In this document: piece after piece, positions 1 through 5,279 of the stretch
Layout: every line of letters begins with the position of its first letter
Position numbering within the stretch: position 1 is the stretch's first letter
Assembly (NCBI GenBank): GCA_938014945.1
Contig: CALLQH010000120.1
Coordinates: forward strand, 1 to 5,279
Direction of reading: 5' to 3'
Length of the DNA stretch: 5,279 nucleotides
Source: an uncultured bacterium
GTDB taxonomy: Bacteria > Pseudomonadota > Alphaproteobacteria > SP197
Translations under genes and position numbers: made by a program
Notes under the pieces: generated by a model
Told to the model about the DNA's origin: nothing
Databases searched by the model: none
Seen by the model: the letters and a program-made list of their open reading frames with translations, nothing else

Positions 1-1524
1 CGGTATGTAGCGCGGATCGCCCGCCATGTCGCCGCAGACCCCGGCCTCCATGCCCTGTTCGGCGGCATGGCGGGCGACCATCTCGACCAGGCGCAGCACG
101 CCGGGATTGTCCGGGCGGGCAAGGCGGCCCAGCGCGCCGTTGTCGCGCGCGGCGGCGGTGACGTATTGCGTCAGATCGTTGGTGCCGATGGAGACGAAGT
201 CCACATCGAAGGTCTCAATGGCAAGCGCCGCCGCAGGCACCTCGACCATGATGCCGAGTTGGGGTTCACCCACGGCCTGCCTCTCGGCGAGCAGCGCAGC
301 GCGCGCTTCCGCCAACAGCCTGCGCGCCTCCTCCACCTCCTCGGCCTCCGTCACCATGGGCAGCATGATGCGCAGCGGCCCATCGGCGGCAGCGCGCAGC
401 AGCGCGCGCAGCTGCACGGTGAAAACCTCCGGGCGGAGCAGGGAGAGGCGGATACCGCGCTGGCCCAAAAACGGGTTGGCTTCGCCATCGACGGTGATGC
501 CGGGGATCGGCTTGTCGCCGCCGGCATCCAGCGTGCGGATGGTGACGGTCTTGCCCTGCGCCCAGGCGAGGATACGCCGGTAGGCCTGCGTCTGTGTCTC
601 CTCGTCCGGCAGGCCGCCCGCCGCCTCGAAGAGGAACTCCGTGCGCACAAGGCCGGAGCCATCGCAGGTTGCTATGTCGATGCCTTCGACATCCTCCGGC
701 CCGGCAAGATTGACGCCCACCTTCACGGGCGTCCCGTCCGCCATCGCGGCGGGACGGTGGAGATAGGCGGCATCGGCGGCAGCCTGTTCGGCGGCCCCGG
801 CGCGACGCGCATCGAAGACTGCGCGGCTTGCGGCGCAGGGCGCGACGATCAGGCAGCCGCTCTCGGCATCCAGCAACGCGGCCTCACCGTCCCGGGGCAG
901 CGCACCCAGACCGACCAGCATGGGCACACCGCGCGCACGGGCGAGGATGGCGACATGGCCCGCCGTACTCCCTGCGACCAGTGCGATGCCGCTGTCGCGC
1001 CAGTCCGTCGCCAGGAAGCGGGTCGGCGACAGATCCTGCGCCACGACGATGGAGGCAGGTGGAATGGCCTGGCGCTCTTCGCCTGCAAGCCGGTCCGCAA
1101 CCCGCTCGCGGATATCGGAAAGGTCGGCGGCGCGGGCCCGGAAGTAGGCGTCATCGGCGTTGGCATAATCGGCGACAGCAGCTTCCATCGCATGCGACCA
1201 GGCTGCCTGCGCCCCCTGCCCCGCCACGATGCCCTCCATCACGGGCTCAAGAAAGCTCTCGTCCTCGAGCATCGCCATCTGGAAGGCGACAATGCCTTCG
1301 GCTTCCTCGTCCTCGATGCTCTCCATGAGTTCGGCGAGTTCCGCAATCGCGCCGGCGACGGCCTCCTCCAGGCGCAAGCGTTCCTCGTCGGGCGTGCCTG
1401 CCGCGGCACCCTCGTTCCGGGCAGCCGTGGACAGGGCAACCAGACGGCCGGACGCGAAGCCCGGCGAGGCGACGGTGCCGGGAAAGCGGCGTTCGGTCTC
1501 AGCCTGCGCTTGCCGGCTCATCAT
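1..1524 (-). CDS. ptsI: Phosphoenolpyruvate-protein phosphotransferase (enzyme I), C-terminus cut by window edge
   Basis: Cytoplasmic enzyme I of a phosphotransferase system: it takes phosphate from PEP onto a histidine and passes it to HPr. I translated an uninterrupted frame of 508 codons from the tandem ATG at 1524/1521 to the left edge. Numbering from 1524, the N-terminus carries FPGTVASPGFASGRL, as in the EI family. The phosphohistidine is His190 in AGSTAGHVAILARARG. The PEP-binding barrel follows: VRTEFLFE (Arg294), IRTLDAGGDKP (Arg330), NPFLGQRGIRLSL, GIMVEVPAAA (Glu428), SIGTNDLTQY (Asn449, Asp450; Arg460 beyond) and the catalytic Cys497 in GVCGDMAGDP. Spacing matches E. coli EI (His189, Cys502; 575 residues), so only a short C-terminal part should be missing. 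The start overlaps the HPr gene by 26 bases (23 if the second ATG is used), indicating coupled translation. Beside dhaL and dhaM it is probably a dedicated dihydroxyacetone-kinase EI. The loop before His190 departs from the family consensus. Family call is firm; the dedicated role is inferred. Confidence 0.96.
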   Translation of the reverse strand, partial: MMSRQAQAETERRFPGTVASPGFASGRLVALSTAARNEGAAAGTPDEERLRLEEAVAGAIAELAELMESIEDEEAEGIVAFQMAMLEDESFLEPVMEGIVAGQGAQAAWSHAMEAAVADYANADDAYFRARAADLSDIRERVADRLAGEERQAIPPASIVVAQDLSPTRFLATDWRDSGIALVAGSTAGHVAILARARGVPMLVGLGALPRDGEAALLDAESGCLIVAPCAASRAVFDARRAGAAEQAAADAAYLHRPAAMADGTPVKVGVNLAGPEDVEGIDIATCDGSGLVRTEFLFEAAGGLPDEETQTQAYRRILAWAQGKTVTIRTLDAGGDKPIPGITVDGEANPFLGQRGIRLSLLRPEVFTVQLRALLRAAADGPLRIMLPMVTEAEEVEEARRLLAEARAALLAERQAVGEPQLGIMVEVPAAALAIETFDVDFVSIGTNDLTQYVTAAARDNGALGRLARPDNPGVLRLVEMVARHAAEQGMEAGVCGDMAGDPRYIP

Positions 1525-1798
1525 CCTGGAAGTCCCGCGCCACGAGTTCGAGCAGGGCATCGACCGCCTCGTCCGCATCGACGCCATCGGCTTCGAAGAA
1601 CAGCATGGTGTCCTTGGGCACGCGCGCGCCCATCACCTTGTTGATGCTCTTGGCGTCGATCCACGGGCCCTCGGAGGAAAGGCCCAGGCGGATGGTGGCG
1701 CGGAAGGTCTTGGCAAGCTTCGTCAGCTTGACCGAGGGGCGGGCATGCAGCCCGACATCGTGGGTCAGCAGCACCGAAGCGGTAGCACTCTCGTTCAT
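1499..1798 (-). CDS. HPr family phosphocarrier protein
   Basis: Small cytoplasmic phosphocarrier that accepts phosphate from EI and hands it to an EIIA-type domain, here most likely DhaM. The 99-residue product has the active-site loop GLHARPS with phosphorylatable His18 and Arg20. It also has the second-helix region DAKSINKVMGARV, in which Ser51 occupies the place of the regulatory serine (Ser46) of classical HPr. HPr proteins usually have about 85 to 90 residues. This one has a few extra residues at the N-terminus and an acidic tail (DFQDDEPASAG) whose codons overlap the EI start. It follows dhaM after 25 bases and has its own good ribosome binding site, unlike most genes here, which overlap their upstream neighbour. 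The dha context suggests a private carrier rather than the NPr of a nitrogen PTS, but cross-talk with other PTS proteins cannot be excluded. Confidence 0.95.
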   Translation of the reverse strand: MNESATASVLLTHDVGLHARPSVKLTKLAKTFRATIRLGLSSEGPWIDAKSINKVMGARVPKDTMLFFEADGVDADEAVDALLELVARDFQDDEPASAG

Positions 1799-1806
1799 GA
1801 CGTCGG

Positions 1807-1819
1807 CCTTGTCCTTCCT
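1807..1819 (-). promoter_or_regulatory. Ribosome binding site region of the HPr gene
   Basis: In the 25-base gap between dhaM and the HPr gene the minus strand reads AGGAAGGA (1812-1819), 13 bases from the ATG, and AAGG (1807-1810), 8 bases from it. This is the longest gap in the operon. A clear Shine-Dalgarno sequence here allows independent initiation on the HPr gene. Which of the two purine blocks is used cannot be decided by eye. Confidence 0.6.
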
Positions 1820-1823
1820 GCCG

Positions 1824-2213
1824 TCACGACGGCGAATACTCTTCGGCGGTGCGGCGGACCTCCTCCAGGGAAGCGCCGCCAGACGCCTCCGCCGCGGCCA
1901 TCACCGCGCCCTCGACGATGGGCGCATTGCAGATCACGACCTTTTCGGCCCGTTCCGGCGGCAGCATCTCGATCGCCATCTCGCTGTTGGTCTCGGCCCC
2001 GCCCAGATCAACCAGAATGGCGACACCCATGTCGGACCAGGCCTTGTCGATAGCCTCCATGATGACCTCGACACTGCTGCCCAGGCCCCCGGCCGGATCG
2101 CCGCCGCACCAGGCGACGGGCACCTCCTCCCCGACCATCTGGCGCACCATGTCGGCGGTGCCGCGGGCGACATCGGGCGAATGGGAAACGATGACGATGC
2201 CGACGCAGCTCAT
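1824..2213 (-). CDS. dhaM: PTS-dependent dihydroxyacetone kinase phosphotransferase subunit DhaM (EIIA-Man-like domain only)
   Basis: DhaM relays phosphate from HPr to the nucleotide bound on DhaL, keeping the PEP-dependent dihydroxyacetone kinase charged. The 129-residue product is a single EIIA-Man-like domain. Its first strand ends in GIVIVSHSPDVARG, with His11 matching the phosphorylated His9 of E. coli DhaM. It continues with the glycine-rich WCGGDPAGGLGSS (35-47) and ILVDLGGAETNSEMAIEML (66-84), then VVICNAPIVEGAV (92-104), the usual order for this fold. E. coli DhaM carries additional HPr and EI-like domains. Here those functions are separate downstream genes in the same order. The start overlaps the dhaL stop in an ATGA, preceded by a good Shine-Dalgarno block at 2220-2225. 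The related EIIA-Man proteins of mannose-type PTS are an alternative, but the adjacent dhaL makes DhaM much more likely. Confidence 0.94.
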   Translation of the reverse strand: MSCVGIVIVSHSPDVARGTADMVRQMVGEEVPVAWCGGDPAGGLGSSVEVIMEAIDKAWSDMGVAILVDLGGAETNSEMAIEMLPPERAEKVVICNAPIVEGAVMAAAEASGGASLEEVRRTAEEYSPS

Positions 2214-2815
2214 GACCAGCCCTCCACCTTTTCGGCCACCGCACGGACGATGAGTTCGCTCGATCGGGCGCCGGGATCGACATGGCCGATGCTGCGTTCG
2301 CCCAGGAACGAGGCGCGTCCGCGTGTCGCCTGCATCGGCGCGGTTGCAGCCGCGGCCTCGCGCGCGACGGCGGCGAGGTCACCCTCGCCCTTCGCCAGGG
2401 CATCGCGCACGGGCACCAGCACATCCAGCATGGTTTTCTGGCCGGGCTGCGACTTGCCGCGCGCCATCACCGCATCGACCGCGCCGGCAAACGCCGTGGA
2501 AAGCTGTTCGCGGCTGATGTCGCCCTCCGGAAGTTGCTTGCCGATGGCCATGAACAGGGTGCCATAGAGCGGCCCGGAGGCGCCGCCGACCTTCATCACG
2601 AGTTGCATGCCGGCGGCCTTCAACGCCTCGTTCAGGGGCTTGGCGGCGATGGTATCGAGCTCGGCGAGGACGGCCTCGAAACCGCGCTTCATGTTGAGCC
2701 CGTGGTCGCCGTCGCCGATCGCCTGGTCGAGATCGGTCAGTTCGTCGGCATGGGCGATGACCGTCTCCGCGACAGCGGTAAACAGCGCCCGGATCTGATC
2801 GGACGTCGGCGTCAT
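2210..2815 (-). CDS. dhaL: Dihydroxyacetone kinase ADP-binding subunit DhaL
   Basis: DhaL holds a tightly bound ADP, is recharged to ATP by phospho-DhaM, and transfers phosphate to the substrate bound covalently on DhaK. The 201 residues match the usual DhaL length of about 210. Diagnostic motifs are DLDQAIGDGDHGLNM (28-42) with the metal-coordinating aspartates Asp30, Asp35 and Asp37, the phosphate loop GGASGPLYG (77-85), the SQPGQKTMLDVL stretch (122-133), and a C-terminal GRASFLGERSIGHVDPGA (166-183). All expected key residues are present, so it should be functional. It starts inside the stop of ATPase 2 (ATGA), with GGGAGG at 2821-2826 five bases ahead, and ends in an ATGA overlap with dhaM. 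The partner dhaK, usually adjacent to dhaL, is not found in this window. The natural substrate could therefore be dihydroxyacetone or a related ketose such as a tetrulose. Confidence 0.96.
   Translation of the reverse strand: MTPTSDQIRALFTAVAETVIAHADELTDLDQAIGDGDHGLNMKRGFEAVLAELDTIAAKPLNEALKAAGMQLVMKVGGASGPLYGTLFMAIGKQLPEGDISREQLSTAFAGAVDAVMARGKSQPGQKTMLDVLVPVRDALAKGEGDLAAVAREAAAATAPMQATRGRASFLGERSIGHVDPGARSSELIVRAVAEKVEGWS
2220..2225 (-). promoter_or_regulatory. Ribosome binding site of dhaM
   Basis: The minus strand reads GGAGGG six bases before the dhaM ATG at 2213, inside the last codons of dhaL. It supports this start and suggests re-initiation after the ATGA overlap. Confidence 0.65.
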
Positions 2816-3849
2816 GCCGCCCTCCCGCTCTGGCCGTTGTCGATGCGCTTTCCGGCGGCATCGAAGAAGATGGGATCCTGAAGACGCAGGGAAACCGTAT
2901 CGCCGACGGCGAGGCTGGTGCCTGGATCCGCCAGGGTGACGATCTCACGCTCGCCGAACTTCAGATGCAGATGGTTCTGATCCCCCAGATGCTCGATCCA
3001 GGAGACTTGCGCAAGGGGCAATCCCTCACCCGGTGCACCGATCACGATGTGCTCGGTCCGCGCGCCGATGGTATGGGCATCCGCGGGCTGGCGCTCGGCA
3101 GGCAGCAGGTCGACCGGCAGCAGGTTGATCGTGGGCGCGCCCAGGCGCGCGGCGACATAGATGTTGTAGGGCTGCTCGTAGATCTCGCGCGGCGTGCCCA
3201 GATGCACCAGCACGCCTTCCTGAATCACGCCGATGCGGTCGGCCATGGTCATGGCCTCGATCTGGTCGTGGGTGACATAGAGGATGGTGGCGCCCAGTTC
3301 CTGCTGGATGCGCTTCAACTCCAGGCGCAGTTCCGCGCGCAGCTTGGCGTCCAGCGACGAGAGCGGCTCGTCCATCAGGAACAGCTCGGGCTCGCGCACC
3401 AGGGCGCGGCCGATGGCGACACGCTGCATCTCGCCACCCGAGAGTTTCGTCGCCTTGTTGGAAAGCTTGTGGTCGATGCGCAGCTTGCCCGCGACCTCCT
3501 TGATACGCCGGTCGATCTCGTCGGCGGGCACCCGGCGGGCGGGAGAACGCAGCGGGAAGGCAAGGTTCTCGTAGGCCGTGAGATGGGGATAGAGCGAATA
3601 CTGCTGAAAGACGAAGGCGGTGTTGCGCACGGGCGGTGCCTCGCGCGTGACGTCACGCCCGCCGATCAGCACCCTGCCCTCGTCCGGCGTCTCCAGCCCC
3701 GCGACCAGACGCAGGGTCGTCGTCTTGCCCGCGCCCGTGGGGCCGAGCAACACGACAAACTCCCCGTCGGCCATGGCGAGCGACAGGTTGGAAACCGCGA
3801 CCGTTTCGCCGAAGCGCTTGGTGACGCCATCGAGCACCATCTCAGCCAT
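2812..3849 (-). CDS. ABC transporter ATP-binding protein (MalK/UgpC-like), second of a pair
   Basis: Cytoplasmic ATPase that powers a CUT1-class sugar or polyol importer. The 345 residues show Walker A GPTGAGKTT (36-44), Q-loop FVFQQYSLYPH (Gln82), signature LSGGEMQ (136-142), Walker B LFLMDEP (156-162) with catalytic Glu161, D-loop SSLD (164-167) and switch His194 in YVTHDQ. A TOBE-type C-terminal domain (about 230-335) follows, as in MalK. The start at 3849 is chosen because the protein then begins MAEMVLDGV, as family members do. It overlaps the ATPase 1 stop by 8 bases. The frame is open further upstream to 3960, but that part reads as non-homologous sequence antisense-free of motifs and lies inside ATPase 1. 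An ATG at 3840 is a possible alternative. With the different ATPase upstream it probably forms a heterodimer, as with rhizobial GlpS/GlpT. Substrate cannot be read from the ATPase. Confidence 0.94.
   Translation of the reverse strand: MAEMVLDGVTKRFGETVAVSNLSLAMADGEFVVLLGPTGAGKTTTLRLVAGLETPDEGRVLIGGRDVTREAPPVRNTAFVFQQYSLYPHLTAYENLAFPLRSPARRVPADEIDRRIKEVAGKLRIDHKLSNKATKLSGGEMQRVAIGRALVREPELFLMDEPLSSLDAKLRAELRLELKRIQQELGATILYVTHDQIEAMTMADRIGVIQEGVLVHLGTPREIYEQPYNIYVAARLGAPTINLLPVDLLPAERQPADAHTIGARTEHIVIGAPGEGLPLAQVSWIEHLGDQNHLHLKFGEREIVTLADPGTSLAVGDTVSLRLQDPIFFDAAGKRIDNGQSGRAA
2821..2826 (-). promoter_or_regulatory. Ribosome binding site of dhaL
   Basis: The minus strand reads GGGAGG five bases before the dhaL ATG, within the final codons of ATPase 2. 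It fixes the dhaL start at 2815. Confidence 0.65.
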
Positions 3850-4939
3850 GCTGCACCCCGCGGTAGAGATCGCTGTCGAGGGCGCGGCCCGATTGCGCAT
3901 CGAACACCACCAGGCGGTCGCTGACAAAATCGAGCCCCACGGTCTCGCCATGGGCGACATGCTGGCTGGAAGGCAGGCGCGCCTTCACCTGGCCGTGGTC
4001 GGTGTGGACGGTCACGATCTGCGTCGTGCCGAGATACTCCGTGCCATAGACGAGCCCGCGCAGGGCCGAGGCATCGCTGAAGCGGACATGTTCGGGCCGC
4101 ACGCCCAGGGCCAGGGCGCCGGCATCGCGGCCCTCGTGGAGCCGGGGCACGGCGACATCGGCGCCGTTGATCCGTGTGCTGGTCTGGCCCGGCGCGACCT
4201 GCCCCTCGTAGCGCAGGAAGCTCATGGGAGGGCTGCCGATGAAATCGGCAACGTACATGGTCGCCGGCCGGTCATAGATCTCCTGGGGCGAGGCGAGCTG
4301 CTCGATGACGCCGTGGTTCATCACCATGATCTTGTCGGCCATCGACATGGCTTCGAGCTGATCGTGGGTGACATAGATCGTGGTCGCGCCCATGCGGTCG
4401 TGCAGGCCGCGCAGTTCACCGCACATCAGATGGCGGAATTCGGAATCGAGCGCGCCCAGCGGCTCGTCCATCAGGAAGGCCTTGGGCCGGCGCACGATGG
4501 CACGCCCCAGGGCGACGCGCTGGCGGTCACCGCCCGAAAGGCCCGAGACCGATTTGTCGAGCAGGTGCTCGATACGCAGGATGCGCGCGGTCTCCTCCAC
4601 GCGCTCGCGCGTCTCCTTGCGCGAGGCGCCCTGGCACTTCAGCGGAAAGGAGATGTTCTTGCGCACGTTCATGTGCGGATAGAGCGTGAAGAGCTGGAAG
4701 ACGAAGGCGATGTCGCGCTGGGAAGCGCGACGGAAGGTGACGTCCTCGCCGTCGAGCAGGATCTCTCCGCTGGTCGGCAGCTCCAGCCCGGCGATCATGC
4801 GCAGGGTGGTCGTCTTGCCGCATCCCGAGGGGCCCAGCATGACGAAGAACTCGCCGGATTCGATACGGAAGTCCGAACCCTTCACGGCGACGAAATCGCC
4901 GAAGGCCTTGTGCAGGTTCCTCACCTCGATGTCAGCCAT
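3842..4939 (-). CDS. ABC transporter ATP-binding protein (MalK/UgpC-like), first of a pair
   Basis: Cytoplasmic ATPase of a CUT1-class importer, 365 residues, the normal length for MalK-like proteins. Motifs in order are Walker A GPSGCGKTT (36-44), Q-loop FVFQLFTLYPH (Gln82), signature LSGGDRQ (134-140), Walker B FLMDEP (155-160) with catalytic Glu159, D-loop GALD (162-165) and switch His192 in YVTHDQ. A TOBE-type C-terminal domain (about 230-350) follows, including GVRPEHVRFSD. The signature has Asp where Gln is usual (LSGGQRQ). The D-loop region GALDSEFRHLM differs from the LDAKLR of the second ATPase. All catalytic residues are present, so both copies look competent. The start is supported by the N-terminus MADIEVRNLHKAFG and a strong purine block at 4944-4951. 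It follows the small membrane-protein gene after 11 bases and overlaps ATPase 2 by 8 bases. The best analogue is one half of a GlpS/GlpT-like pair; which half cannot be assigned by eye. Confidence 0.95.
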   Translation of the reverse strand: MADIEVRNLHKAFGDFVAVKGSDFRIESGEFFVMLGPSGCGKTTTLRMIAGLELPTSGEILLDGEDVTFRRASQRDIAFVFQLFTLYPHMNVRKNISFPLKCQGASRKETRERVEETARILRIEHLLDKSVSGLSGGDRQRVALGRAIVRRPKAFLMDEPLGALDSEFRHLMCGELRGLHDRMGATTIYVTHDQLEAMSMADKIMVMNHGVIEQLASPQEIYDRPATMYVADFIGSPPMSFLRYEGQVAPGQTSTRINGADVAVPRLHEGRDAGALALGVRPEHVRFSDASALRGLVYGTEYLGTTQIVTVHTDHGQVKARLPSSQHVAHGETVGLDFVSDRLVVFDAQSGRALDSDLYRGVQHG

Positions 4940-4943
4940 CGCG

Positions 4944-4951
4944 CCCTCCCC
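4944..4951 (-). promoter_or_regulatory. Ribosome binding site of ATPase 1
   Basis: The minus strand reads GGGGAGGG four bases before the ATG at 4939, in the 11-base gap after the small membrane-protein gene. It is one of the strongest Shine-Dalgarno matches in the window and confirms the chosen start. Confidence 0.65.
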
Positions 4952-5163
4952 TATTCCGGAAAGTGGCTGACGATGAGGAAGCCCAGGGTGCCCGTCAGGA
5001 TGACACCGAAGGCATTGCTGAAGAGCGCCATGGAAAAGGGCTGCAGCAGCATGATGACGCCCACCGCAATGATGATCGTGGCTGTGTTCTCCCAGGGACC
5101 GCGGCGGAAGAAACGCGCAAGGCGGCTCTTCTCGCGCGGCTGATGGCGGTTCGTATCGCTCAT
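4951..5163 (-). CDS. Small two-helix membrane protein of the ABC transporter operon, function unknown
   Basis: A 70-residue protein I cannot assign to a named family with certainty. Its first 25 residues are strongly basic (RHQPREKSRLARFFRR). Two hydrophobic stretches follow, about residues 27-47 and 50-67, separated by a short turn with Ser and Asn, and the chain ends SHFPE. By the positive-inside rule both ends should face the cytoplasm, forming a hairpin in the inner membrane. Its ATG overlaps the permease stop (ATGA), and ATPase 1 begins 11 bases after its stop, so it is embedded in the transporter gene set. Rhizobial glycerol importer operons carry a comparable small membrane protein of unknown role (glpU, DUF2160-like). 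Similarity of position is clear, but sequence homology is not established here. It may be an accessory subunit that assembles with the permeases. That it is a real gene is likely, given the tight spacing on both sides and the sensible topology. Confidence 0.82.
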   Translation of the reverse strand: MSDTNRHQPREKSRLARFFRRGPWENTATIIIAVGVIMLLQPFSMALFSNAFGVILTGTLGFLIVSHFPE

Positions 5164-5279
5164 TTGCGCACCGCCCCGAAGGTGATGCCGCGCAGCAGGT
5201 GCTTGCGCAGCAGGATGGTGAAGACCAGCACCGGCATCAGGAACAGCGTTGTGCCCGCGGCCACGGCCGGCCAGTCCAG
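5160..5279 (-). CDS. Carbohydrate/polyol ABC transporter permease (MalG type), C-terminal fragment
   Basis: Only the last 39 codons and the TGA are inside the window; the rest lies beyond the right edge. The visible part holds one membrane helix (from about WPAVAAGTTL to PVLVFTILL) followed by a basic cytoplasmic tail, RKHLLRGITFGAVRK. This is the typical ending of the second permease of CUT1-class importers, where the tail packs against the ATPases. The EAA loop that docks on the ATPase is not visible. The stop overlaps the start of the small membrane-protein gene in an ATGA, which makes this gene part of the same operon. The first permease and the substrate-binding protein are expected further right but are not seen. 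Confidence 0.85.
   Translation of the reverse strand: MDWPAVAAGTTLFLMPVLVFTILLRKHLLRGITFGAVRK

Noticed and set aside
1..1524. EI as a broken gene because it lacks a stop
   Set aside because: The frame is uninterrupted and motif spacing matches full-length EI up to the catalytic cysteine. It is cut only by the window edge.
67..1644. 525-codon plus-strand open frame opposite EI and HPr
   Set aside because: Arg/Gly/His-rich sequence with no recognisable motif. The opposite strand encodes a full set of EI and HPr motifs, so this is an antisense shadow caused by GC-rich codon use.
1799..1823. Gap between dhaM and HPr as a possible promoter or terminator
   Set aside because: Twenty-five bases hold only a ribosome binding site; no stem-loop with a T-run or promoter boxes are visible.
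1605..2567. 320-codon plus-strand open frame opposite HPr, dhaM and dhaL
   Set aside because: Low-complexity Ala/Arg/Ser composition. It runs across three real gene boundaries on the other strand and has no motif.
2965..3924. 319-codon plus-strand open frame opposite ATPase 2
   Set aside because: His/Gln/Asp/Arg-rich shadow of the ATPase reading frame, with no support as a protein.
3850..3960. N-terminal extension of ATPase 2 by 37 codons
   Set aside because: The added part lies inside the ATPase 1 coding sequence in another frame and has no similarity to ABC ATPases. The family N-terminus begins at 3849.
3620..5143. 507-codon plus-strand open frame opposite ATPase 1 and the small membrane protein
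   Set aside because: It is antisense to an ATPase with every expected motif. The length reflects few stop codons in GC-rich antisense frames, not a gene.

Overview
The window is GC-rich bacterial DNA that is coding almost from end to end. Every supported gene is on the minus strand, so transcription runs from the right edge to the left edge. The organism is probably an alphaproteobacterium (rhizobial or rhodobacterial type). That is inferred from composition, from the paired MalK-like ATPases with a small membrane protein, and from a dihydroxyacetone-kinase phosphorelay with separate DhaM, HPr and EI genes. The sequence alone does not prove the taxon.

In transcription order the right half encodes an ABC importer of the carbohydrate/polyol (CUT1) class. 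It holds the C-terminal end of a MalG-type permease (cut by the right edge), a 70-residue protein with two predicted membrane helices, and two different complete ATPases. The layout resembles the rhizobial glycerol importer (glpSTPQUV), which also has two ATPases, two permeases and a small extra membrane protein. The left half encodes a soluble PEP-driven phosphorelay: DhaL (ADP-binding kinase subunit), DhaM (EIIA-Man-like domain), HPr, and enzyme I (ptsI-like, cut by the left edge before its natural C-terminus). The expected phosphate path is PEP to EI His190, HPr His18, DhaM His11, the nucleotide held by DhaL, and then a DhaK-bound substrate.

The seven genes look like one operon. Junctions are ATGA overlaps (permease/small protein, ATPase 2/dhaL, dhaL/dhaM), an 8-base overlap (ATPase 1/ATPase 2), a 26-base overlap (HPr/EI), and two short gaps of 11 and 25 bases. 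No non-coding stretch exceeds 25 bases, and no promoter, terminator, RNA gene, repeat or mobile element was seen.

The likely job is uptake of a small polyol or ketose (glycerol, dihydroxyacetone or a tetrulose are candidates) by an ATP-driven importer, followed by PEP-dependent phosphorylation inside the cell. The substrate-binding protein, the first permease and dhaK, which would settle the substrate, lie outside the window or elsewhere. The families are known. The points most worth a second look are the coupling of an ABC importer to a dedicated PTS relay, the absence of dhaK at its usual place, the small membrane protein, and a variant phosphohistidine loop in EI.
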